From positions 21,130 to 85,129 of the forward strand of contig SHXT01000003.1 of NCBI GenBank assembly GCA_009693175.1: a stretch of DNA of 64,000 nt. Reading direction: 5' to 3'. How positions within the stretch are numbered: position 1 is the first letter of the stretch; every line of letters begins with the position of its first letter. This document shows positions 1 to 9,930 of the stretch, in pieces. Position numbers and translations under genes: made by a program. The stretch is from Candidatus Methylopumilus sp. (GTDB lineage: Bacteria; Pseudomonadota; Gammaproteobacteria; Burkholderiales; Methylophilaceae). The notes under the pieces are model-generated. The model was given only the letters and a program-made list of their open reading frames with translations, was not told where the DNA came from and searched no databases.

Positions 1-2671
1 CAGATCTTGATGCATCAGGTACATAAATTACAGGTCCATCGTAATGAGGTGCAATTTTGACTGCTGTATGGGCTCTGGAAGTGGTAGCACCACCAATAAG
101 TAATGGCATTTTTAAACCTCTAAAATGCGGGTCACGTTGCATCTCTTTTGCAACATGTGTCATCTCTTCTAAAGATGGTGTAATAAGTCCTGACAAACCA
201 ATAATATCGACATTTTCTTTTTTAGCCATTTCTAATATTTCCGAGCACGGTACCATGACACCCATATTTATGACTTCAAAGTTATTACATTGAAGTACCA
301 CTGATACAATATTTTTTCCAATATCATGTACATCGCCTTTTACAGTGGCAATCAACATTTTGCCTTTAGGTTTGGAAAAAATGCCTGTACGCTTTTCTTC
401 TAATTTTTTTTCTTTTTCAATAAAGGGAATGAGATGTGCAACCGCTTGTTTCATGACACGAGCTGATTTAACGACTTGCGGTAAAAACATTTTCCCTTGA
501 GCAAAAAGGTCGCCCACCACATTCATGCCATCCATCAAAGGACCTTCGATCACATGAATTGGCCGACCTTTCTTTTTCATGGCTTCTAATCTCGCCTCTT
601 CAGTATCCTCAACGATAAAATCCGTGATACCATGTACAAGAGAATATTCAAGTCTTTTATTTACATTTACCGGTGCGCTTTCTGAACCTCGCCAATTAAT
701 TGTCAGCACCTCTTTTTTGCTTCCTTTTAAAGTGCCCGCAATTTCAATCATTCTTTCTGTTGCATCAGATCTGCGATTAAGAACCACGTCTTCAGCACGC
801 TCTTTAAGCTCAGGATCTAAGTCGTCATATACTGCCATCATTCCAGCATTAATAATCCCCATAGATAACCCAGCCTTAGTGGCATGATATAAAAATATAG
901 TATGAATTGCTTCACGCGCTGTATCATTCCCTCTAAAACTGAAACTCACATTAGACACGCCACCTGAAATTTTTGCATAAGGAAGATTTTTTTTAATCCA
1001 TTGTGTTGCATTAATAAAATCTACTGCGTAATTGTTGTGCTCTTCAATACCGGTCGCAATCGCAAAAATATTAGGGTCGAAAATAATATCTTCGGGAGGA
1101 AAATTTATTTTAGAGATAAGTAAGTCGTATGCTCGCCTACAAATTTCTGTTTTTCTTGCAAATGTGTCAGCTTGCCCTTTTTCATCAAACGCCATCACAA
1201 TAATGGCTGCACCATAACGTCGACATAATTTTGCTTGACGTATAAATTCAACTTCACCTTCTTTTAAAGAAATTGAATTAACAATTGCTTTCCCTTGCAC
1301 ACACTGAAGGCCAGCTTCAATCACTTCCCATTTAGATGAATCGATCATAATGGGAATACGGGCAATATCAGGTTCAGAGGCTATTAGATTTAAGAAATGT
1401 TTCATTGCTTTGACGGCATCGAGCATGCCCTCATCCATATTAATATCGATGATTTGTGCACCACTTTCCACTTGCTGTCTTGCAACAGAGAGTGCTTCAT
1501 CATATTTTTCGTTGATGATTAAATTTGCAAATGCTTTTGATCCTGTTACATTTGTTCGTTCACCCACATTCACAAATAGTGAGTTGTCTTGAATTAAAAA
1601 TGATTCAAGACCTGAAAGTCTTGTCATAATTTCAACGTTTGGAATATGTCGAGGTGTAATATTTTTAATTTCATTCGCAATCGCTTTAATATGTTCCGGT
1701 GTCGTTCCACAACAACCACCTGCAATATTTACAAAACCACTTTCTGCGAATTCTTTAATTAACGAAGAAGTATCTTTAGGTTTTTCATCAAACCCTGTAT
1801 CTGACATTGGATTAGGTAATCCCGCATTAGGATAAATACAAATATAAGTGTCAGCAATATTCGATAACTCTTCTGCATAGGGTCTCATGAGAGCAGCACC
1901 TAACGCACAGTTAAGCCCAATTGTAATTGGTTTTGCATGACGTACAGAATTCCAAAATGCACTTACTGTTTGGCCTGATAAAATTCGACCCGATGCATCG
2001 GTCACTGTGCCTGATAACATAATTGGCAAACGTACTTGATACTCTTCAAAATAAGTTTCAATTGCAAAAAGAGCAGCTTTACAATTTAAAGTATCAAATA
2101 CCGTTTCAACAAGAAGAATATCGACGCCACCTTCAACAAGCGCCTTTACTTGATTGAAATAACTATCTGCCAATTGTTTAAAGTTAATATTGCGTGCACC
2201 AGGATCATTCACATCAGGAGAAATTGATGCTGTCTTGGGTGTTGGGCCAACAGCGCCTGCTACAAATCTTGGTTTATTTTTTGTGGAAAATTTTTGAACA
2301 GCAGCCCGCGCCAATATAGCAGAAGCTAAATTCATTTCATAAGCTAAATCTGACATTGCATAATCTTCTTGTGCAATTTCAGTCGCGCCAAATGTATTGG
2401 TTTCAATAATATCGGAGCCAGCTTCTAAATATGCTTCGTGAATACTCTGAATAATTTGAGGCTGAGTTAAACTCAATAATTCATTATTACCCTTAAGAAA
2501 TAATTCACGTTTTCCTTGGGGTCCTGAAAATTTTGCAAAACGACCTTGAGTGCCACCGCGATAGTCTTCTTCAGTCAGCTTGTGTTGTTGGATCACGGTA
2601 CCCATCGCACCATCCAACAATAAAATACGTTCAGCCAAAAGCTTTCTTAGTATTTTTTCCTGATCAGTCAT
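1..2671 (-). CDS. metH: Methionine synthase, cobalamin-dependent (partial, C-terminus beyond left edge)
   Basis: Transfers a methyl group from 5-methyltetrahydrofolate through cobalamin to homocysteine, giving methionine in the cytoplasm. About 890 residues are visible. In order: the homocysteine domain, opening with LDGAMGT and carrying the zinc-site cysteines in [10 protein letters not shown] (near base 1700); the pterin domain; and the B12 domain with the cobalt-ligand motif DVHDIGKN (near base 325). The last codons read YVPDASRS, so the reactivation domain lies outside the window. I chose the ATG at 2671: it has an AGGA upstream and leaves 18 residues before LDGAMGT, as in the E. coli enzyme. 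ATGs at 2710 and 2686 are in frame and possible. It follows ubiK on the same strand. No cobalamin or SAM riboswitch is visible in the short gap. Confidence 0.95.
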   Translation of the reverse strand, partial: MTDQEKILRKLLAERILLLDGAMGTVIQQHKLTEEDYRGGTQGRFAKFSGPQGKRELFLKGNNELLSLTQPQIIQSIHEAYLEAGSDIIETNTFGATEIAQEDYAMSDLAYEMNLASAILARAAVQKFSTKNKPRFVAGAVGPTPKTASISPDVNDPGARNINFKQLADSYFNQVKALVEGGVDILLVETVFDTLNCKAALFAIETYFEEYQVRLPIMLSGTVTDASGRILSGQTVSAFWNSVRHAKPITIGLNCALGAALMRPYAEELSNIADTYICIYPNAGLPNPMSDTGFDEKPKDTSSLIKEFAESGFVNIAGGCCGTTPEHIKAIANEIKNITPRHIPNVEIMTRLSGLESFLIQDNSLFVNVGERTNVTGSKAFANLIINEKYDEALSVARQQVESGAQIIDINMDEGMLDAVKAMKHFLNLIASEPDIARIPIMIDSSKWEVIEAGLQCVQGKAIVNSISLKEGEVEFIRQAKLCRRYGAAIIVMAFDEKGQADTFARKTEICRRAYDLLISKINFPPEDIIFDPNIFAIATGIEEHNNYAVDFINATQWIKKNLPYAKISGGVSNVSFSFRGNDTAREAIHTIFLYHATKAGLSMGIINAGMMAVYDDLDPELKERAEDVVLNRRSDATERMIEIAGTLKGSKKEVLTINWRGSESAPVNVNKRLEYSLVHGITDFIVEDTEEARLEAMKKKGRPIHVIEGPLMDGMNVVGDLFAQGKMFLPQVVKSARVMKQAVAHLIPFIEKEKKLEEKRTGIFSKPKGKMLIATVKGDVHDIGKNIVSVVLQCNNFEVINMGVMVPCSEILEMAKKENVDIIGLSGLITPSLEEMTHVAKEMQRDPHFRGLKMPLLIGGATTSRAHTAVKIAPHYDGPVIYVPDASRS

Positions 2672-2747
2672 GAAATCCTGCGACATTGAGTTTTTAGATA
2701 AGTAAGGCATGATTGAAGCCTAAAGTGTAACAAGAAACGAAAAGTAA

Positions 2748-2984
2748 TTATTTTTTACGCGCTTCAATCTCGACTAATTTCTTTTCTAGCTCTTCTAGTT
2801 TTTGACGTGTGCGTTTTAACACTTCTGTTTGCACATCGAATTCTTCACGAGTCACGAGCTCCATTTTAGTGAACATGCTCTTTAATAGTGCATCAATATT
2901 CTTTTCTACATCCTTGATAGGTGAATCCTTCACTATCTCTCTAATTTTATTAGATATTTCACTTAATTTTTCATTATTTAGCAT
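2748..2984 (-). CDS. ubiK: Ubiquinone biosynthesis accessory factor, BMFP/YqiC family
   Basis: A 78-residue protein of the BMFP (YqiC, now UbiK) family, a small trimerising accessory factor that assists the soluble Ubi complex in ubiquinone synthesis. The family features visible are a helical N-terminal half (SEISNKIREIVKDSP, then the KDVEKNIDALLKSMF stretch) followed by a heptad-rich coiled coil ending in a lysine-rich tail. The usual length is about 80-100 residues, so it is complete. It is the first gene of a probable ubiK-metH unit and is divergent from the porin gene, with the sigma-54 promoter of the latter in between. The family call is fairly firm; the role in ubiquinone synthesis is taken from homologues. 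Confidence 0.85.
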   Translation of the reverse strand: MLNNEKLSEISNKIREIVKDSPIKDVEKNIDALLKSMFTKMELVTREEFDVQTEVLKRTRQKLEELEKKLVEIEARKK

Positions 2985-3103
2985 AATAAATTTCCTTTAT
3001 TTTCAAGAGTTTATCAGATTTAACTTCACATTAAGTGCATATTAGTCCCATACTATTTATTCGAATATTCTATAACTAATTTATTTTAATGATTTTTATA
3101 AAT

Positions 3104-3119
3104 TGGCACGGTAATTGCT
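3104..3119 (+). promoter_or_regulatory. Sigma-54 (RpoN) promoter for porin-glnK-amtB
   Basis: The sequence TGGCACGGTAATTGCT matches the -24/-12 consensus TGGCAC-N5-TTGCW at every fixed position. It lies 75 bases before the porin start and points towards porin, glnK and amtB. Sigma-54 control by NtrC is the standard regulation of glnK-amtB. I did not find a convincing NtrC dimer site upstream. Confidence 0.88.
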
Positions 3120-3193
3120 TCTATAATTATGTGAACATAAAAATAACTAGTCACATTATTTTCAGAAGAATTTTTACTTAAGGAGCTTTAAAA

Positions 3194-4045
3194 ATGCGTA
3201 AATTGCTTATTACAACAGCAGTATTAGGAGCCCTTGCAGCGCCTGCTTTCGTTTTTGCTGCAGATGAAGCCCCTGCGCCAAATTATACATTGGCATATAA
3301 CGTTGGTGTTTACAGCCAATATATTTTCCGCGGCTTAACACAAACTAACCACAAGCCTGCATTCCAAGGTGGTGTTGATTTTACACACTCGAGTGGTCTT
3401 TATTTGGGCGCTTGGGGATCAAACATTAGCTGGTTAACTGATGGTACCGGCACTGGCGAAACAAAATATTACAAATCTGGTGGTAGTTTAGAAATGGATC
3501 TTTACGGTGGTTATCGTTATTCATTTGCTAACGGTCTTGGTATTGATGTCGGAGCTCTCCAATATTACTACCCTGGTACTAGGATGAATGGGGTTGCAAA
3601 AGCAAATACAACTGAAATCTATGGCGCCTTAAACTACGGCTGGGTGCAAGCAAAAATTTCTGATGTAGTTTCAAATGCTGCCTGGGGTTTTGGTAAGCTT
3701 TCTACAGACAGCAATACGAGCGATGCAAGCGGCACATATTATGCTGAACTTAATGCGACTATTCCAATTGGTGACTTAATTGGCAAAAATGCAGAATTTA
3801 TGTCTGGCTTTACAGGTATAGCTCATATAGGTCGTCAAGACTTTGATGCTGGAAGAACAAATGATGATGCCTCATACACCGATTACAAACTAGGCTTGCA
3901 AAAAGCCTTTTCTAACGGCGTAAATTTTGGAGCTTATTGGACAGATACGAATAATAAATATACATCCACTTTTACGACTTGGAAATATGACGGAAAAAAT
4001 ATCGGCGAAAGTACCGGTACTGTATATCTTCAAAAAACGTTCTAA
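3194..4045 (+). CDS. TorF family putative porin
   Basis: A 283-residue outer membrane protein of the TorF/TIGR02001 (gcw_chp) family. It begins with a clear signal peptide, cleaved after about residue 22 (VFA-ADEAP), then shows short alternating beta strands rich in Tyr, Gly and Trp, including the family hallmark YSQYIFRGLTQT near residues 42-53, and ends in a C-terminal Phe typical of outer membrane barrels. A ribosome site (AAGGAG) precedes the ATG. It lies between a sigma-54 promoter and glnK-amtB, so it is probably induced on nitrogen limitation and may let ammonium or small nitrogen compounds cross the outer membrane. The substrate is inferred from position only. Confidence 0.85.
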   Translation: MRKLLITTAVLGALAAPAFVFAADEAPAPNYTLAYNVGVYSQYIFRGLTQTNHKPAFQGGVDFTHSSGLYLGAWGSNISWLTDGTGTGETKYYKSGGSLEMDLYGGYRYSFANGLGIDVGALQYYYPGTRMNGVAKANTTEIYGALNYGWVQAKISDVVSNAAWGFGKLSTDSNTSDASGTYYAELNATIPIGDLIGKNAEFMSGFTGIAHIGRQDFDAGRTNDDASYTDYKLGLQKAFSNGVNFGAYWTDTNNKYTSTFTTWKYDGKNIGESTGTVYLQKTF

Positions 4046-4057
4046 GCACTATTGTTG

Positions 4058-4455
<398 letters not shown>

Positions 4456-4470
4456 TCAGAGGATACAATT

Positions 4471-5964
4471 ATGAAAAAATTATTATCAACTTTCGCATTA
4501 ATTAGCTTTTTATGCCTAAACTTTTTAGGTCTAACAAGTGTAAGTTTTGCTAATGAAGTAACTTCAGTAGAAGCTGCTGATGCTGTAACTTTAGTTGCAG
4601 ATGCAGCGCCAACTGAAAAACCTGCTGAAGCAAAAAAAGATGAACCACCAGCGCCTGTTCCTAACAAAGGTGATACTTCATGGATGATTGTTGCGACTGC
4701 ATTAGTCACGCTCATGGCCATTCCTGGCTTAGCACTTTTTTACGGTGGCCTAGTTCGATCAAAAAATATGTTGTCGGTCTTAATGCAAACTTTTGTGGTC
4801 TTTTCACTCATGGGTGTTTTATGGGCTATCTATGGCTACACTGTTGCATTTACAGTTGGTAGCCCTTTCTTTGGTGGATTTAGTAAATTGTTCTTAAGTG
4901 GTATTACACCAGATTCGGTTGCAGCCACTTTCAGTAAAGGTGTTGTAATTCCTGAATATATTTTCGTGGCTTTCCAATTAACTTTTGCAGCAATTACTCC
5001 GGCATTAATTGTTGGTGCTTTTGCTGAACGCATGAAATTCTCGGCGGTACTTTTATTCTTAATCATCTGGTTCACATTTGCATATCTACCTATGGCACAC
5101 ATGGTGTGGTATTGGGATGGCCCAGACGCAATCACTGATGCTAAATCATTAGAAACCGTATTAGGTAATGCAGGTTGGTTGTGGGCTAAAGGTGCACTTG
5201 ACTTTGCGGGTGGTACAGTTGTTCATATCAACGCAGGTATTGCAGCACTTGTAGCGGCATTAATGGTTGGTAAAAGAATTGGTTACGGCAAAGAAGCAAT
5301 GCCTCCTCATAGCTTGTCCCTTACGATGGTGGGTGCAGCATTATTATGGGTGGGTTGGTTTGGCTTCAATGCAGGCTCAAATCTTGAAGCAACAGGTTTA
5401 GCGGCACTTGCATTCTTAAATACTATGCTTGCAACTGCGATGGCAACACTTTCTTGGATAGCATTTGAATGGCTCTTAAAATCAAAACCATCTATGTTAG
5501 GTGCGGTATCAGGTGCGGTCGCTGGTCTTGTAGCGATTACTCCAGCATGCGGATTTGTAGGTCCAGTAGGCGCACTTATCATCGGTGCAGGCGTATCTCC
5601 AATCTGCTTACTCTTTGTATCTAAAGTGAAGAGTGCTTTTGGTTATGACGACTCACTCGATGTATTTGGTGTGCATGGTATTGGCGGTATTTTTGGTGCC
5701 ATTATGACCGGTGTATTTGTAAGCCCAGCTTTAGGTGGTACAGGGGTTTACGATTACGTTGCAAATAAAGTAGGTGAGTTTGATATGCATGCCCAACTGA
5801 TCTCACAACTTTGGGCAGTAGCTACAGCAGTCGTATTGTCAGCAACAGTGTCATATATTGCATTAAAACTTATTGATATGACAATCGGTTTACGTGTGAA
5901 AACTGATGCTGAACGTGAAGGTTTAGACATCGCTGAACACGGCGAACAGGCTTATCATAAATAA
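4471..5964 (+). CDS. amtB: Ammonium transporter AmtB
   Basis: A 497-residue ammonium channel of the inner membrane. It has an N-terminal signal sequence (residues 1-27), an Ala/Pro/Lys-rich periplasmic linker of about 40 residues, then about eleven membrane helices. Family motifs seen are PGLALFYGGLVR, the channel histidine region FAGGTVVHINAG, and the second histidine in VFGVHGIGG. The C-terminal tail, DAEREGLDIAEHGE, is the conserved GlnK-docking segment. It brings in ammonium under nitrogen limitation and feeds glutamine synthetase and the GltBD enzyme encoded at 46-52 kb. It forms one unit with glnK and is followed by a strong terminator. Confidence 0.96.
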   Translation: MKKLLSTFALISFLCLNFLGLTSVSFANEVTSVEAADAVTLVADAAPTEKPAEAKKDEPPAPVPNKGDTSWMIVATALVTLMAIPGLALFYGGLVRSKNMLSVLMQTFVVFSLMGVLWAIYGYTVAFTVGSPFFGGFSKLFLSGITPDSVAATFSKGVVIPEYIFVAFQLTFAAITPALIVGAFAERMKFSAVLLFLIIWFTFAYLPMAHMVWYWDGPDAITDAKSLETVLGNAGWLWAKGALDFAGGTVVHINAGIAALVAALMVGKRIGYGKEAMPPHSLSLTMVGAALLWVGWFGFNAGSNLEATGLAALAFLNTMLATAMATLSWIAFEWLLKSKPSMLGAVSGAVAGLVAITPACGFVGPVGALIIGAGVSPICLLFVSKVKSAFGYDDSLDVFGVHGIGGIFGAIMTGVFVSPALGGTGVYDYVANKVGEFDMHAQLISQLWAVATAVVLSATVSYIALKLIDMTIGLRVKTDAEREGLDIAEHGEQAYHK

Positions 5965-5991
5965 AATTTTCTGAAAGTAGTGACTTCTCAA

Positions 5992-6016
5992 GGGCACTTT
6001 TTAAGTGCCCTTTTTT
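5992..6016 (+). terminator. Rho-independent terminator after amtB
   Basis: A perfect 8-bp stem (GGGCACTT / AAGTGCCC) with a TTT loop is followed by six T residues. It closes the porin-glnK-amtB unit. Confidence 0.9.
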
Positions 6017-6055
6017 ATCTAAAAAATTTTAAAGCTTAAAGTTATAATAGAAATC

Positions 6056-7255
6056 ATGATAAAAATGCTTTCTTTTTTCAATCGCGCATTCTTTAAGAAT
6101 ACTTTTTTATTTATTTTAAGTGGCAAGCCTTTTTTTAGAAATGGCCATACCCCGCCAAGCTATCATAAAATTCCAAATCATTTTTTTGGATTATCAGTCA
6201 CTATCAAAGATTGTGAAGAAGACCCTGTCGGCATCGTTGAGACATGTCGTCAACATCATATTAAAGACGTTACACTCATCATTCCTTCTAATCGTATCAA
6301 TGAATTTAGTCCTACATTGATGGATGATTTAATAGGGCATGACATTAAGTTTAATATCAAACTTATATTGATGAATGATGAAGATATTTATTTGCAATGG
6401 AGAGAGCTTCTAGATCTCACATTATTAGGTTATCAGCGTCATATTGATTCAATTGAAATTGAAATGACAAGCTATAACAATAAAGCATTGCAGTACTTTT
6501 TAAATATTTGGACGATGACATTTAATATTGCACGTTTAAAAAAAATTAAAACCGCTGGGCCATCTATCCAATCATTTAACCCTTTCTTTAATGAAACACT
6601 TTTAATACTTTTAAAAGAGAAATATCAATTGCCTGATATTCACACCATAAATTTATCCAATGAAACAGATAAAGAACCTGAATCCATTTATCAAAATTTT
6701 ATAATTCCTAAGTTAGGAAAAATTTTTAAATACAACTTATTAAAAAAACTTTCTCTTATGGAAAAAATTACGGAAAGCTTTAATATCAAATCACTTTATG
6801 GATTTATTAGACCTACATATAAAAAAATCACATCTTATACTTTAAGAAGCATATGGCTATCCATAGCATCGGGAAGTCTTACCAAGCTCTATCTACCTTA
6901 TCAAAATGTACCAAGCACTTTATTCTTAGTCGATCAAATACAAACCATGGTATATCAAACCTCTTTGTTTCATGAAAATCTGTTTGAGATGCATCACTTT
7001 AAAAATGACAAAGATCAAATGCATATCTTATGGGCTCGCGACCAACATAAATTAGATCCGCATGCGTTTTATCATATTGAAGATTTATACTCAGCTAAAA
7101 TCTATGACAGCAATGGCCACATATTAGATCCAGATAATTTTGAAATCAGCGATACTCCAATCTATTTTATATGGAAATCAATCGATCCCATTATCTTGAT
7201 TAATGTGCCAAAAGTTTTAGATGAGAGAGTCAGTAATATTATGGCCCTATCATGA
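6056..7255 (+). CDS. Uncharacterised protein, possible glycoside-hydrolase-like barrel
   Basis: A 399-residue protein I do not recognise. It is rich in Ile, Lys and Asn and has no signal peptide or clear membrane segment beyond a hydrophobic patch near residues 10-23. The N-terminal half contains strand-helix alternation (FGLSVTIKD, then the VTLIIPSN and FNIKLILMND stretches) that could be a beta/alpha barrel. The C-terminal part, with YSAKIYDSNGHIL and a following DTPIYFIW, resembles the small beta domain found at the end of some glycosidase-like proteins of lipopolysaccharide regions. No catalytic residues can be named. It stands alone between the amtB terminator and pqqA and probably has its own promoter. 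Confidence 0.6.
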   Translation: MIKMLSFFNRAFFKNTFLFILSGKPFFRNGHTPPSYHKIPNHFFGLSVTIKDCEEDPVGIVETCRQHHIKDVTLIIPSNRINEFSPTLMDDLIGHDIKFNIKLILMNDEDIYLQWRELLDLTLLGYQRHIDSIEIEMTSYNNKALQYFLNIWTMTFNIARLKKIKTAGPSIQSFNPFFNETLLILLKEKYQLPDIHTINLSNETDKEPESIYQNFIIPKLGKIFKYNLLKKLSLMEKITESFNIKSLYGFIRPTYKKITSYTLRSIWLSIASGSLTKLYLPYQNVPSTLFLVDQIQTMVYQTSLFHENLFEMHHFKNDKDQMHILWARDQHKLDPHAFYHIEDLYSAKIYDSNGHILDPDNFEISDTPIYFIWKSIDPIILINVPKVLDERVSNIMALS

Positions 7256-7378
7256 AAATCATGAGGTTTAATTCATAGTCGCTTCCGTGTGTCTTATGAC
7301 TGGAATAGCTATAGTTCACTTACTGTATAAATGAAGTTTTTCATGAAGTGCAGTTTTATTAACTTTAGGAGAAATATT

Positions 7379-7450
7379 ATGTGGACAACTCCAGCAGCTA
7401 CAGAAATGCGTTTTGGCTTTGAAGTGACTATGTACGTAATGAACAAGTAA
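7379..7450 (+). CDS. pqqA: Coenzyme PQQ precursor peptide PqqA
   Basis: A 23-residue peptide, MWTTPAATEMRFGFEVTMYV followed by MNK, preceded by a good ribosome site (AGGAG, 8 bases before the ATG). Glu15 and Tyr19 form the E-x3-Y motif whose side chains are cross-linked by the radical enzyme PqqE to make pyrroloquinoline quinone, the cofactor of methanol and other quinoprotein dehydrogenases. The length fits the family (22-26 residues). pqqB, C, D and E are not adjacent: upstream is the 399-residue unknown and downstream is convergent mltA. Methylotrophs often carry extra or detached pqqA copies, which allow high peptide output. The gene is too short for routine ORF calling. Confidence 0.93.
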   Translation: MWTTPAATEMRFGFEVTMYVMNK

Positions 7451-7470
7451 TTGTTCTTAATAAGTTACTT

Positions 7471-7497
7471 AAAAAGGAAGCTTTATGCTTCCTTTTT
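7471..7497. terminator. Bidirectional terminator between pqqA and mltA
   Basis: An 11-bp stem, AAAAAGGAAGC / GCTTCCTTTTT, encloses a TTTAT loop and has a T-run on both strands. It serves pqqA on the plus strand and the mltA end on the minus strand, the mltA stop codon lying at its edge. Confidence 0.9.
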
Positions 7498-8750
7498 TAT
7501 TTAGAAGCTTCTTCTATCTTACTTCTCTTTAGTACAAATTCTTGCGTGTCCGTTGGAAATTGAAATTCTTTAGGTAGCAATGCCCAGACCTTACCTTGCT
7601 GCTTCATTGATCCCGCTTTGCTGCCTGCATCATCGCCTCGACCCCAATAAAAATCAGCCCTAACACCTCCACGAATTGCACCCCCTGTATCTTGTGCCAC
7701 CATAAGTCGATCAAGCGAGTCATTCGAATTAGGTTGTGTAGTAGATAAGAAAATAGGTGCGCCTAAAGGTATGAATTTAGGATCAATTGCTACACTTCTT
7801 TCTGCTTCAATCGAAACGCCTAATGCGCCAATGGGGCCTGGTAAATCATTAGGAAGCTTTCTAAAAAAAACATAACTTGAATTTAAATTCAAAAATTCTC
7901 TAAGTTTTTTAACATTTCTCTTAGCCCAATTTTTAATGCCTTCCATCGAAGCTTCACTCATCGTAATTTCTTTTTTCTGAATAAGTGCTGAACCAATAGC
8001 TTTAAATGGGTAGCCATTTTGATCAGCATATCCAATTTGTATTTCATCTCCATTATCAAAATGAATAATGCCAGAACCTTGAATTTCTAAAAAGAAAGCT
8101 TCTACAGGATCTTCTACCCACGCAATTTCATTGCCTGCTAAAGGCGATTCTTGGCCATCAATCTCTGCACGAGATAAATAAGGGATTAATTTATTTCCAA
8201 CTAATTTTCCACGTAAACGTTTTGATTTTAAGTCTGGATACACTTCGCTTAAATCAACAGTAATTAAATCTTTAGGAGGTGTATAAAGTGGAATTGGGTA
8301 ATGTGGGGTTTTGACCTTGCTACCCTTCAAGATAGGCTGATAATAGCCTGTAATCATACCCGTCTCTGAGCCATCAATATTACTTGCAGCATAAACATTA
8401 AAATATTTTTTGAAATAAGTTTTAATAGTTTCTTGATTAGGCTCTTGTATATCGTCTGCAATATCACATACTTTCCCCCATGCATTTTTTTCTTTTATTG
8501 CTGAGCAACTTCTTAACCAGGCAGTCCATGCAAAAATTAAATTATCATTTTCAAAATAAGGTTCAATCGCGCTCCAATCTGATTTTTTTAAAAGTCCATA
8601 ATCTGGTACTTTTATAAGCTCTTCTTTTTCTGATTTGATTTTTGCACAATCGCAATTTGATTTTATATCTGAAGTGCGTTCGCCTTTATGCCCCACATTC
8701 GTGCATGAAACAAGAAAAAAAGTTAAGATTAATATCAATAAACTTCTCAT
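7497..8750 (-). CDS. mltA: Membrane-bound lytic murein transglycosylase A
   Basis: A 417-residue lipoprotein that cleaves the glycan strands of peptidoglycan to 1,6-anhydro products at the outer membrane inner face. It has a lipoprotein signal peptide with lipobox LVSC (Cys16), the MltA barrel domain (about residues 130-300, including TGYYQPIL and LEIQGSGII), and a C-terminal 3D domain with its conserved acidic residues in VAQDTGGAIRGGVRADFYWG. The length agrees with the family (about 365-420). Its ATG overlaps the apaG stop by one base (TAATG), indicating translational coupling in an apaG-mltA unit. Confidence 0.94.
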   Translation of the reverse strand: MRSLLILILTFFLVSCTNVGHKGERTSDIKSNCDCAKIKSEKEELIKVPDYGLLKKSDWSAIEPYFENDNLIFAWTAWLRSCSAIKEKNAWGKVCDIADDIQEPNQETIKTYFKKYFNVYAASNIDGSETGMITGYYQPILKGSKVKTPHYPIPLYTPPKDLITVDLSEVYPDLKSKRLRGKLVGNKLIPYLSRAEIDGQESPLAGNEIAWVEDPVEAFFLEIQGSGIIHFDNGDEIQIGYADQNGYPFKAIGSALIQKKEITMSEASMEGIKNWAKRNVKKLREFLNLNSSYVFFRKLPNDLPGPIGALGVSIEAERSVAIDPKFIPLGAPIFLSTTQPNSNDSLDRLMVAQDTGGAIRGGVRADFYWGRGDDAGSKAGSMKQQGKVWALLPKEFQFPTDTQEFVLKRSKIEEASK

Positions 8751-9133
8751 TAATGAAGTGTCCTTGGCATCGATAAAATAAAAATAGGAATTTCTGCATC
8801 AAATGAAGTTCCGTCTTCGGCGACCATTTGATAACTTCCATGCATACTTCCTACTGGCGTATTAATCTCTGTACCGCTCGTATAAGTATAAGCTTCGTTT
8901 GGTTGAATCAAAGGCTGTTCACCTACAACACCCAAACCTTTTACTTCAAATGACTGTTCATTAGCATCTGTAATAATCCAATGCCGACTGACTAACTGGG
9001 CTGGTAACAATCCTTCATTTGCAATCGTAATTGTATAAGAAAAAAAATAACGATCATGTTCAATACTTGATTTTTCATTAATAAAATTAGTTTCTACGCT
9101 GATACGAATCGCATGTAGTTTTGTGGCACTCAT
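8750..9133 (-). CDS. apaG: ApaG protein (CO2+/Mg2+ efflux protein ApaG, DUF525)
   Basis: A 127-residue ApaG-family protein, matching the usual 125 residues. Visible family motifs are the HRYFFSYTITI-like strand after residue 22, SRHWIITDANE and VVGEQPLIQPNEAYTYTSG, then PVGSMHGSYQMV, all of the fibronectin-like ApaG fold. The exact role is not settled: the gene is linked to the cobalt/magnesium phenotype corD and to diadenosine tetraphosphate turnover in enterobacteria. Here it lies between thiG and mltA on the same strand, not beside ksgA-apaH, and is coupled to mltA. Confidence 0.93.
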   Translation of the reverse strand: MSATKLHAIRISVETNFINEKSSIEHDRYFFSYTITIANEGLLPAQLVSRHWIITDANEQSFEVKGLGVVGEQPLIQPNEAYTYTSGTEINTPVGSMHGSYQMVAEDGTSFDAEIPIFILSMPRTLH

Positions 9134-9137
9134 ATTT

Positions 9138-9929
9138 TTAAGAAATCATTCCTTGTGTCGGGGAGCTCGGTGATGCTGAATATAATTTTTTAACCATACG
9201 TCCTGCAAGATAAGCTTCGCGTCCAGCTTCAATAGCCTTCTTCATAGCTGCCGCCATAAGAATAGGATTATGAGCATTCGCAATTGCTGTATTCATTAAA
9301 ACCCCCGCACACCCTAATTCCATGGCGATCGTAGCATCAGATGCGGTGCCCACACCTGCATCAACGAGTACAGGTACTTTTGTATGTTCAATAATGATTT
9401 GTAAATTCCATGGATTTAAAATTCCCATGCCCGAACCAATCAGTGACGCTAGAGGCATAATGGCACAGCAGCCTATATTTTCGAGTTCTTTCGCAATAAT
9501 CGGGTCATCTGATGTATAGACCATGACATCAAAGCCTTCTTTCACTAAAGTTTCAGCAGCCTTCAATGTTTCGATTACATTAGGGTAAAGCGTTTTAGGG
9601 TCACCTAATACTTCCAACTTCACAAGCTTGTGTCCATCTAATAATTCACGCGCCAAACGAAGTGTTCTAATCGCATCATCTGCTGAATAGCAACCTGCTG
9701 TATTGGGTAAATAAGTAAATCGATCAGGTGGAACAAAATCAAGTAGCGATGGCTCACCTTCATTCTGCCCAATATTTGTTCGACGAATGGCAACTGTAAT
9801 AATTTCAGCACCACTTGCATCAATTGCAAGTCTGGTTTGTTCAAAATCTTTATATTTGCCTGTACCTACCAAAAGTCTTGATTGATAAGTTCGTCCTGCA
9901 ATAGTTAATATATCTTTTTTATTCGTCAT
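9138..9929 (-). CDS. thiG: Thiazole synthase
   Basis: Makes the thiazole phosphate half of thiamine from deoxyxylulose 5-phosphate, dehydroglycine or iminoglycine, and sulfur carried by ThiS. The (beta/alpha)8 barrel shows [15 protein letters not shown] at the start, the Schiff-base lysine in KLEVLGDP, and phosphate-binding loops around [12 protein letters not shown]. The ATG at 9929 is preferred: it gives 263 residues, lies just after the thiS stop and has AGGTGG upstream. A GTG at 9941, overlapping thiS, is the alternative. thiS-thiG form one unit; no TPP riboswitch precedes it. Confidence 0.95.
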   Translation of the reverse strand: MTNKKDILTIAGRTYQSRLLVGTGKYKDFEQTRLAIDASGAEIITVAIRRTNIGQNEGEPSLLDFVPPDRFTYLPNTAGCYSADDAIRTLRLARELLDGHKLVKLEVLGDPKTLYPNVIETLKAAETLVKEGFDVMVYTSDDPIIAKELENIGCCAIMPLASLIGSGMGILNPWNLQIIIEHTKVPVLVDAGVGTASDATIAMELGCAGVLMNTAIANAHNPILMAAAMKKAIEAGREAYLAGRMVKKLYSASPSSPTQGMIS

Positions 9930-9930
9930 T

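Noticed and set aside
579..1592. Open frames on the plus strand at 579-887, 1032-1217 and 1350-1592
   Set aside because: They lie opposite metH, whose protein is recognisable throughout; their translations are low-complexity Ser/Ile-rich shadows.
3020..3060. Possible NtrC site upstream of the sigma-54 promoter (TGCATATTAGTCCCA)
   Set aside because: Only a few positions fit the dyad TGCACC-N5-TGGTGC; too weak to list.
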